This document shows positions 39,501 to 41,357 of a stretch of 41,357 nucleotides of DNA, one piece after another (the stretch's first letter is position 1; each line of letters starts with the position of its first letter). Both the position numbers and the translations under genes were made by a program. Source of the DNA: Priapulus caudatus (lineage: Eukaryota > Priapulida > Priapulimorpha > Priapulimorphida > Priapulidae); NCBI RefSeq assembly GCF_000485595.1, contig NW_014577344.1:26968-68324 (forward strand), written 5' to 3'. Under the pieces are notes generated by a model. It was not told the origin of the DNA and searched no databases. It was given only the letters and a program-made list of their open reading frames with translations.

Positions 39501-40931
39501 CATTTCAAATGGAAAAATTTTGCGCAGCCTGCCGCACTATATATATATGTATATCACTAGAAATGCAGAATGCAACCGGACATCATAGTAATTATTGTCA
39601 GTGAGTTATGAAGCCTGGCGAAAATATCAGCTGACACTTCTGAAGTCCGCGAAAATACTGGCTTTGCTAAATCGCCAAAATGACGATATACACACATAAG
39701 TCGTCATTTTGGCGACTTACATATAAGTTACATAAAAAATTACCCGTAAGTCGTCATTTGCGTAAGTCGACACAAAAATGCTGGTCCCAAGTGTCGACTT
39801 TTACTGTATATATATATATATATATAACATATATTCATTGTCACTCTATTCATCAAGCTAACACTATAACATATATGGTTTAGAGATCCTGAAAGCTTAG
39901 TTGCTTCACATTGTCGCTGTTTTTCCATTAACTAGGCAAGGCTGGAATAATTTGAGGATCAGTTTTCAAATTAGAGAGAATGATTTTCTAACATTTGATG
40001 CAATGCGTCATGCAGCACTAAAATGCTGGGGCGAGCTATTCGTGCAGACTGATTATGGGCCTGATTTTTTCGCTGACAGGGTAGTTTTTATACAAAACCT
40101 CATGTGTTGTAGTTCATATAGAAATTACTGAACTTTTTTTTTGCTAGTTACTTATAATTAGTGCAATTAAAAATAGCATGTATATAATGAAATTTTTACA
40201 ACTTATCGCGCATATAAACAGTGTGTGATGAATCTGTATGTACTTCAATTTATAGAGCATTTTTCAAGATGCTGACAAGAAAGGGAGCTGCCCAGTGGAA
40301 TCAAGAATATCCTGAAAGGACAGCTTGTGCAACTTGCGACAGAGGGAAGCTGTCCAGATATCTAACGCGTTTTCTCGCAGATTGGCTCAACCATTTACAC
40401 AGGTGATTTAATAAGATATATCCCAACATTTTTAGTACTGTACTTAAAATAAGCAATAAACATTGTTAGGAACCAGGTCACCCTTACCACTGCCATATGT
40501 GACAGCAGTGAACGTGTAAAGTATTGATAGGTATTTACTAAATGCACGTACTTTCAGCCAGGTATGTTAGCAGCTGTATAGATACTAAGATGTGAAGTAA
40601 GAAGAGCTAGACATTAGGATTCTGCAATAGACATTGCAAGATGGCTATGCAAGAAACAGCTTTTAGAAGACTTGTTCATTAAGAGTATTTGCTTGATCAA
40701 TCAGAATTCTCAAAGCTGCTCAAAAATATGGCCAATAGTGATAATACAACACTGCTGATTTTCAGTAGCAATAACTTCGCAATGCAAATAATAGCATGTC
40801 AGTTTCTCATACAGTATCTATAATTTCAGGAGGACCAAGCTTGATTACACTGCTCACACTAGAACCAGCTACAATCTGAAACATGCCAGAAGAAAATAGA
40901 AAAGCCTATAGGTGCCGCAGCAAACCACTGA
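9430..40931 (+). CDS. ERCC2: ERCC2/XPD, TFIIH 5'->3' DNA helicase (split gene, E2-E20, assembly-damaged)
   Basis: XPD is the Fe-S, superfamily 2 helicase of TFIIH. It opens DNA in nucleotide excision repair and bridges the core to the CAK kinase module in the nucleus. Nineteen exons with GT-AG introns translate to a protein collinear with human XPD (about 760 residues). Visible landmarks keep the human positions: Walker A GTGKT with K48; Fe-S cysteines C116, C134, C155, C190; DEAH box D234-H237. Exons joined in protein order are 9430-9529, 9757-9897, 10474-10587, 10781-10897, 22567-22620, 22940-23002, 23216-23339, 23540-23636, 23929-24062, 24816-24984, 25249-25367, 35354-35493, 35651-35752, 30752-30907, 31344-31539, 31850-31920, 39936-40080, 40256-40402 and 40830-40931. 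E13-E14 lie downstream of E15-E17 only because the window is misassembled. E18-E20 contain indels. The coding start (E1) is not seen. Confidence 0.96.
9757..9897 (+). CDS. ERCC2: ERCC2 exon E3, Walker A / motif I (residues 36-82)
   Basis: The exon has 47 codons in phase 0 between CCCTAG and a GTAAAC donor. It carries EMPSGTGKT (motif I, ATP phosphate binding, lysine at position 48) and the motif Ia region [13 protein letters not shown]. The frame is fully open and clean. Noisy copies at 18499-18640 and about 20184-20362 lose the motif through indels. Confidence 0.97.
9934..10113. mobile_element. Small MITE in ERCC2 intron 3 with telomere-like core
   Basis: The left end CTCCATTAGGAGTGTTCCCA and its inverse at the right end TGGGAACACTCCTAATGGAG define a ~180-bp element. 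Each terminus has its own small hairpin (CTCC ATTA GGAG). The interior has TTAGGTTTAGGGTTAGGGTT at about 10026-10045. A second copy (about 18672-18778) is cut by the N gap; a third is at about 20397-20582. Confidence 0.8.
10474..10587 (+). CDS. ERCC2: ERCC2 exon E4, first Fe-S cysteine (residues 83-120)
   Basis: The exon has 38 codons from a TCAAG acceptor to a GAG|GTATCG donor. It contains [11 protein letters not shown], in which the cysteine at residue 116 is the first ligand of the 4Fe-4S cluster known in XPD. The first residue is C where human has V, a mild difference. A noisy copy lies at 20969-21079. Confidence 0.94.
10781..10897 (+). CDS. ERCC2: ERCC2 exon E5, Fe-S cysteines 2 and 3 (residues 121-159)
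   Basis: The exon has 39 codons after CTGCAG and ends CGTTTCTATGAG before [18 protein letters not shown] gives C134 and VCRFYE gives C155, both Fe-S ligands. A noisy copy at 21283-21413 contains frame-breaking indels. Confidence 0.95.
11010..11421. mobile_element. Foldback MITE family A, left part, in ERCC2 intron 5
   Basis: It starts CAAGAGCGTATAAAGAAGGA. Its inverted partner arm is at 22160-22404, so the element is split by the duplicated block 11422-21794. The inner part 11223-11421 is repeated exactly at 21795-21993. Related copies are at 26654-28392 and 33631-34336. Confidence 0.78.
11422..12740. repeat. Noisy second copy of 2690-4033
   Basis: It begins at the point where the exact match to 21795-21993 ends. 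It aligns to 2690-4033 with many indels. I see no gene. Confidence 0.7.
12741..13544. mobile_element. Large foldback element with nested palindromes, copy 2
   Basis: The left arm 12741-13158 and right arm 13209-13544 are inverted repeats; for example, CTTCTTAAAAGATTGTTTTT at 13066 pairs with its inverse at 13284-13305. The left arm also contains a ~50-bp-arm palindrome centred near 12895 (CCAAACCCAAGAGGATAGG and its inverse) and a small hairpin made of TCTGTCCCATATAACC and its inverse. Confidence 0.78.
13344..14857. repeat. 1,514-bp exact duplicate of 4747-6260
   Basis: Every base matches at an offset of 8,597. At 14858 the copy starts to differ by frequent indels. It holds no supported gene. 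Confidence 0.93.
14858..18778. repeat. Indel-rich second copy of 6261-10040
   Basis: It is collinear with 6261-10040, including the telomere-like MITE (about 15160-15415), the unassigned minus-strand frames, and ERCC2 E2-E3, but differs by very frequent one- or two-base indels. It ends at the N gap. Confidence 0.85.
18157..18640 (+). pseudogene. ERCC2: Damaged second copy of ERCC2 E2-E3
   Basis: Sequence homologous to 9430-9897 with many single-base insertions and deletions: E2 copy at 18157-18254, E3 copy at 18499-18640. The Walker A segment reads CTGGCAGCAGGAAAAGCAGC in place of CTGGCACAGGAAAGACA, so the motif is lost. Introns are damaged equally. I read this as an unpolished duplicate of the same locus rather than a true pseudogene. 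Confidence 0.85.
18779..18803. other. Assembly gap, 25 N
   Basis: This is a run of exactly 25 N. The left side corresponds to about 10040 of the clean copy and the right side restarts at about 8427, so the gap joins two overlapping representations of one locus. Confidence 0.99.
18804..21794. repeat. Indel-rich third copy of 8427-11222
   Basis: Collinear with the clean copy from CCCACTTCTCACCTGCC onward. It carries damaged ERCC2 E2-E5 and the intron 3 MITE. Short GC-rich insertions (for example around 20262-20305 and 21470-21500) are peculiar to this copy. Confidence 0.85.
19843..21413 (+). pseudogene. ERCC2: Damaged third copy of ERCC2 E2-E5
   Basis: Copies of E2 (about 19843-19950), E3 (about 20184-20362), E4 (20969-21079) and E5 (21283-21413), all with frame-breaking indels. 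The E3 copy has a GC-rich insertion around 20262-20305 that is absent from both other copies. It lies after the N gap and ends in a 199-base exact match to 11223-11421, consistent with an assembly overlap. Confidence 0.85.
21795..21993. repeat. 199-bp exact duplicate of 11223-11421
   Basis: It is identical to 11223-11421 at an offset of 10,572 and marks the return to clean sequence. It lies in the family A MITE. Confidence 0.92.
22160..22404. mobile_element. Foldback MITE family A, right arm
   Basis: This is the reverse complement of 11010-11240, ending GTACGCTCTCCTTCTTTATG then CGCTCTTA. Together with 11010-11421 it forms one intron 5 element. Bases 21994-22130 between them hold a G-run and several CCCAGTTCCCAG-like units. 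Confidence 0.75.
22567..22620 (+). CDS. ERCC2: ERCC2 exon E6 (residues 160-177)
   Basis: This is a short 18-codon exon between TTTCAG and a GTCAGT donor. It reads [18 protein letters not shown], collinear with the human segment between the third and fourth Fe-S cysteines (GIYNLDDL in human). In this window 11.7 kb separate it from E5, but most of that is duplicated assembly sequence. Joining 11421 to 21994 would leave an intron of roughly 1.1 kb. Confidence 0.92.
22940..23002 (+). CDS. ERCC2: ERCC2 exon E7, fourth Fe-S cysteine (residues 178-198)
   Basis: The exon has 21 codons after CATGCAG, ending before GTGAGT. It contains [11 protein letters not shown], whose cysteine at residue 190 is the fourth Fe-S ligand. 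This completes a full C116/C134/C155/C190 set. Confidence 0.95.
23216..23339 (+). CDS. ERCC2: ERCC2 exon E8, DEAH box / motif II (residues 199-240)
   Basis: The exon has 41 codons plus one base, after TTTGTAG. It carries [20 protein letters not shown] and the Walker B motif [10 protein letters not shown], with D234-E235-A236-H237 at the human positions. The split codon (aspartate) is completed by the next exon. Confidence 0.96.
23540..23636 (+). CDS. ERCC2: ERCC2 exon E9 (residues 240-272)
   Basis: The exon follows TTTTGTAG and reads [19 protein letters not shown], the entry to the Arch domain that contacts the CAK subunit MAT1 in TFIIH. It ends in a split lysine codon before a consensus GTAAGT donor. 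Confidence 0.95.
23929..24062 (+). CDS. ERCC2: ERCC2 exon E10, Arch domain (residues 272-317)
   Basis: The exon follows GATTTCAG and begins with the last base of the lysine codon, then [17 protein letters not shown], a helical charged segment of the Arch domain. It ends in a split glutamate codon before GTGAGG. All phases agree with both neighbours. Confidence 0.94.
24063..24815. other. ERCC2 intron 10 with AATAG microsatellite
   Basis: Bases 24585-24608 are about five GAATA units in an AT-rich flank of AATTGAA-type repeats. A 109-codon minus-strand frame (24474-24145) has no recognisable product and lies inside the intron. I see no other element. Confidence 0.6.
24816..24984 (+). CDS. ERCC2: ERCC2 exon E11, Arch domain (residues 317-373)
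   Basis: The exon follows TTTATAG. It reads [18 protein letters not shown] through [12 protein letters not shown] to DRKPLR, closely matching human XPD. It ends in a split arginine codon before GTACAA. Confidence 0.95.
25249..25367 (+). CDS. ERCC2: ERCC2 exon E12, motif III region (residues 373-413)
   Basis: The exon follows ATCAAG. It reads [20 protein letters not shown] and [15 protein letters not shown]. It ends in a split glycine codon before GTATGC and is the last clean exon before the scrambled block. Its partner by phase and protein order is E13 at 35354. Confidence 0.95.
25571..26637. mobile_element. MITE family C, 1,067 bp, ERCC2 intron 12
   Basis: The ends TCAAGAGCTAATAATACCTA and inverse TAGGTATTATTAGCTCTTGA define long inverted arms (about 25571-25860 and 26270-26637). 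TCTTG flanks both sides (25566-25570 and 26638-26642), a possible 5-bp target duplication. A 61-codon frame at 25884-26069 recurs inverted at 33134-32949 in another copy; I do not regard it as a gene. Other copies are at 32627-33253 and 38343-39178. Confidence 0.75.
26654..28392. mobile_element. MITE family A copy, split by nested family D element
   Basis: The left end CAAGAGCATATTAA (26654-26667) is cut by the family D element and resumes at 27629 (TTAAGAAG, then GCGTACAACGGTG). The right arm ends near 28392 (CGCTCTTG). From about 27600 the sequence is indel-rich; the clean equivalent is 33631-34336. Confidence 0.78.
26668..27628. mobile_element. MITE family D, TTAA-flanked (piggyBac-like), nested in family A
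   Basis: The termini AGGACAATTGAAGTCAAATT and its inverse AATTTGACTTCAATTGTCCT are flanked by TTAA on both sides (26664-26667, 27629-27632). TTAA duplication is the hallmark of piggyBac-type transposition. The right part carries a short acidic minus-strand frame, also seen at 33419-33254. No transposase is visible. Confidence 0.82.
28393..29631. repeat. Indel-rich copy of 34337-35353
   Basis: Intron 12 sequence collinear with 34337-35353 (CTTGACAGTCTGCAGCC through the start of E13), with frequent indels and a C-run at 29028-29038. I see no gene. Confidence 0.7.
29632..30072 (+). pseudogene. ERCC2: Damaged copy of ERCC2 E13-E14
   Basis: The E13 copy at 29632-29771 starts perfectly (GCTTTATTATCATCATTGAG) and then accumulates indels. 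The E14 copy from 29936 to about 30072 is worse. Although damaged, they sit in the correct gene order between E12 and clean E15, so they record the true exon order. Confidence 0.87.
30090..30652. mobile_element. MITE family B copy, ERCC2 intron 14
   Basis: The right arm (30530-30652) is clean and ends GGATGCGCATTGTGAGCCT before TTAA (30653-30656). The left arm is badly damaged by indels. The same insertion with a clean left end is at 35779-36289. Confidence 0.7.
30752..30907 (+). CDS. ERCC2: ERCC2 exon E15, clean copy (residues 494-545)
   Basis: The exon has 52 codons after TTTTGCAG. It reads [19 protein letters not shown] and ends [12 protein letters not shown] before GTATGT; this is helicase domain 2 (motif IV region). 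The damaged copy is at 36390-36550. Confidence 0.95.
30908..31343. other. ERCC2 intron 15
   Basis: I see no gene or element. The copy at 36551-36998 matches it with indels. Confidence 0.7.
31344..31539 (+). CDS. ERCC2: ERCC2 exon E16, motif V (residues 546-611)
   Basis: The exon has 65 codons plus one base after GTACAG. It carries LLFIETQD and motif [16 protein letters not shown], which couples ATP hydrolysis to DNA movement in helicase domain 2. The donor is GTAAGT. A damaged copy lies at 36999-37193. Confidence 0.96.
31850..31920 (+). CDS. ERCC2: ERCC2 exon E17, clean copy (residues 611-634)
   Basis: The exon follows TGTTTAG and reads [20 protein letters not shown] to ILK before GTATGT. 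The phase (two bases completing an aspartate codon) matches E16. A damaged copy is at 37506-37579. Confidence 0.94.
31958..32190. mobile_element. pogo/Tigger-like transposon, left end
   Basis: It starts CAGTAAAACTCGCATAAGTC after TA, and its putative right end at 39806 (inverse CAGTAAAAGTCG, followed by TA) lies before E18. CAGTAnAA-TCG ends with TA duplication fit the pogo/Tigger group. The motif TAAGTCGTCAT recurs several times in both terminal regions. A noisy copy starts at about 37620. Confidence 0.6.
32191..32296. mobile_element. hAT-like terminus CAGGGGCG
   Basis: CAGGGGCGCAAATCCAGGGG begins an element with paired runs of CCCCCT/AGGGGGG around GACATGTCCCCCC, typical of hAT-type ends. 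I cannot locate its other end. A noisy copy is at about 37862. Confidence 0.45.
32297..32332. repeat. TG / TGCG microsatellite
   Basis: A TG run followed by GTGC units. The copy at 37979-38040 is longer and irregular, as expected for error-prone reading of a simple repeat. Confidence 0.85.
32627..33253. mobile_element. MITE family C, left two-thirds, ends at a chimeric join
   Basis: It starts ATCTAATAATACCTAGAGTG and follows family C until 33253, where it switches abruptly into family D sequence. The noisy copy at 38343-39178 continues instead to a proper family C right end, so 33253/33254 is probably a false join. Confidence 0.72.
33254..33630. mobile_element. MITE family D, right part (clean)
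   Basis: Matches 27285-27628 and ends CAATTGTCCT before TTAA. The minus-strand frame from 33419 reads [20 protein letters not shown], then [20 protein letters not shown]. It is acidic at the start and ends without an identified domain. Confidence 0.75.
33631..34336. mobile_element. MITE family A, clean copy
   Basis: The left arm 33631-33860 (GAGCGTACAACGGTGAAATG) and the inverse right arm 34100-34336 end GTACGCTCTTCTTCTTAATA then CGCTCTTG. The interior keeps no transposase frame. Confidence 0.78.
34337..35353. other. ERCC2 intron 12, 3' part (clean copy)
   Basis: GC-richer than the rest of the gene. There are overlapping open frames on both strands between 34762 and 35257 but no recognisable product. 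I treat them as chance frames in GC-rich DNA. Confidence 0.5.
35354..35493 (+). CDS. ERCC2: ERCC2 exon E13, clean copy (residues 413-459)
   Basis: The exon follows CATGGCAG. It reads [18 protein letters not shown], then [15 protein letters not shown] and ends VVITSG before GTGAGTC. It belongs directly after E12 but is placed downstream of E15-E17. A damaged copy of the same exon at 29632-29771 sits in the expected order. Confidence 0.94.
35651..35752 (+). CDS. ERCC2: ERCC2 exon E14, clean copy (residues 460-493)
   Basis: The exon has 34 codons after TTTCCAG, starting [14 protein letters not shown], the start of the second helicase domain region, and ending PCLCPM before GTAAGC. The donor is followed 22 bases later by a TTAA-flanked MITE. 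A damaged copy begins at 29936. Confidence 0.94.
35779..36289. mobile_element. MITE family B, TTAA-flanked, ERCC2 intron 14
   Basis: The left end AGGCTCACAATGCGCATCCA follows TTAA (35775-35778). The inverse right end GGATGCGCATTGTGAGCC lies at about 36271-36288. The inverted arms are about 120 bp. It starts 22 bases after the E14 donor. Confidence 0.8.
36390..37579 (+). pseudogene. ERCC2: Damaged copies of ERCC2 E15, E16 and E17
   Basis: Copies at 36390-36550, 36999-37193 and 37506-37579 follow clean E13-E14 in the right order. They differ from the clean exons mainly by single-base indels. Their introns match those at 30908-31849, including the shared stretch TTAAGGAGGTCATG upstream of E16. 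This is a duplicate of the same DNA. Confidence 0.88.
38343..39178. mobile_element. MITE family C, noisy complete copy
   Basis: It runs from ATACCTAGAGTGTGCAACGG to a right end GGTATTATTAGCTCTTTGAT, with indels throughout. It carries the right end that the clean copy at 32627 lacks. Confidence 0.7.
39352..39530. mobile_element. hAT-like terminus with G/C runs
   Basis: CAGGGGCGTGTACAGGGGTG begins a stretch with a long C-run (39386-39399) and CCCCCC pairings. The shared CAGGGGCG start with 32191 suggests a related family. The other end is not found. Confidence 0.4.
39660..39806. mobile_element. pogo/Tigger-like transposon, right end
   Basis: It contains repeated TAAGTCGTCATTT and CGACTTAC motifs, and ends CGACTTTTACTG before TA and an AT dinucleotide run. 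It pairs with the left end at 31958. Confidence 0.55.
39936..40080 (+). CDS. ERCC2: ERCC2 exon E18, motif VI, frame broken by indels
   Basis: The exon follows AACTAG. It opens ARLE and then meets an in-frame TAA at 39948-39950. The frame shifts by one, runs through [17 protein letters not shown], and then fails again across motif VI, where the family has QCVGRAIRGKTDYG and the translation here does not. It ends GCTGACAGG before GTAGTT. The damage matches that in the noisy copies elsewhere, so sequencing error is likelier than gene death. No clean copy exists in the window. Confidence 0.88.
40256..40402 (+). CDS. ERCC2: ERCC2 exon E19, frame broken by indels
   Basis: The exon follows TTTATAG and ends ACACAG before GTGATT. 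Pieces in different frames correspond to the XPD C-terminal region (GKLP near the start; AQPFTQ at the end, compare human MAQPFHR). Several single-base indels prevent one open frame. The exon is recognised by piecewise match, phase context and splice sites. Confidence 0.82.
40830..40931 (+). CDS. ERCC2: ERCC2 terminal exon E20 and stop codon
   Basis: The exon follows TTTCAG and starts GAGGACCA (human EDQLG). After one or more indels the final frame reads [15 protein letters not shown] and stops at TGA 40929-40931. The human protein ends at a similar point. I see no AATAAA signal in the 426 bases that follow, so the polyadenylation site is undefined. Confidence 0.82.
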
Positions 40932-41357
40932 TCATTGCCTATCGGGAACATCGATGTTCACGTATTCATGTAAATTATGTTCATTACTATACCATATCAC
41001 AACTATAAAAACTGGCAGGTGTGAATTGGCAAGAAGTAATCCACTGTGAGTACCGATTTTATTATAATTATCCCATGAAAATTCTCGTCGTGAACAATTA
41101 TGACAGTCTAATAGTATCAGCACTCACGTGCTCACATTTAAATTACGGAAACATTAATTTGCAAAATGTACAGATCAATGCTGCAGAGCTCTATGAACTG
41201 TAAATAATATTCTGGAAAGACCATCTCAGGCATGTAAACATAATTTGGCAGTTGTCAAGCATGGTTCTTTCGGCGTGTGATTGTTGCGCTAAATGTCAAC
41301 AATAATTCTACTTTGGTGATTTTCTTATCATTAGTTTACTTTTTGTATTTGATCTCC
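40932..41357. other. 3' flank of ERCC2
   Basis: AT-rich. There is no AATAAA signal and no recognisable gene. Short frames on both strands have no assignable product. Confidence 0.5.

Larger units (their letters stand above)
31921..39935. other. ERCC2 intron 17 region, including the duplicated block
   Basis: In the true gene this intron should run from 31921 to about 33253 (or 37580 to 39160 in the other copy) and on to 39935. It contains pogo-like ends, hAT-like ends, a TG/TGCG microsatellite and a family C MITE. The rest is the displaced E13-E14 contig and duplicate sequence. Confidence 0.65.

Overview
The window is animal nuclear DNA, probably from a marine or other invertebrate. It is AT-rich, has GT-AG introns of about 0.1-1 kb, many small inverted-repeat transposons, and vertebrate/invertebrate-type telomere-like CCCTAA repeats. 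The only gene I recognise with confidence is ERCC2 (XPD), the 5'->3' DNA helicase of TFIIH, on the + strand from 9430 to 40931. I find 19 coding exons (called E2-E20 here). Only the first exon, expected to carry just the ATG and part of codon 2, is not found. Through E17 the residue numbering matches human XPD: Walker A lysine K48, Fe-S cysteines C116, C134, C155 and C190, and the D234-E-A-H box. I cannot name the phylum.

The sequence is not a clean single-copy assembly. The same locus appears more than once, and the extra copies differ from the clean copy mainly by dense single-base insertions and deletions, as unpolished long-read sequence does. First half: 2690-11421 is repeated at 11530-18778 and again, after a 25-N gap (18779-18803), from about 8430 onward at 18804-21993. 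Two stretches are exact: 4747-6260 = 13344-14857 and 11223-11421 = 21795-21993. Second half: about 28390-33253 and 34340-39160 are the same ~5 kb. In the first of these E13-E14 are noisy and E15-E17 clean; in the second it is the reverse. The true gene order is therefore E12-E13-E14-E15-E16-E17-E18, and neither copy alone gives an intact reading frame. E18-E20 are present once only and carry indels.

Layout: 1-9429, upstream DNA made of nested inverted-repeat elements (a hAT-like MITE at 214-1041, a TA-flanked foldback at 1447-2011, a ~0.9 kb foldback at 4034-4948, a telomere-repeat MITE at 6549-6783) and unassigned minus-strand open frames at 7574-9264. 9430-11009, ERCC2 E2-E5. 11010-22404, a foldback MITE interrupted by duplicated noisy sequence. 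22567-25367, clean E6-E12. 25571-28392, intron 12 with nested elements. 28393-39160, the duplicated E13-E17 block. 39936-40931, E18-E20 and the stop codon. 40932-41357, 3' flank.

The most biologically informative signals are in the mobile elements. One MITE is inserted inside the terminal repeat of another with a TTAA duplication. A second family has the same TTAA/AGG ends. One of these families carries a short acidic open frame. Two unrelated MITEs carry internal telomere-like repeats.
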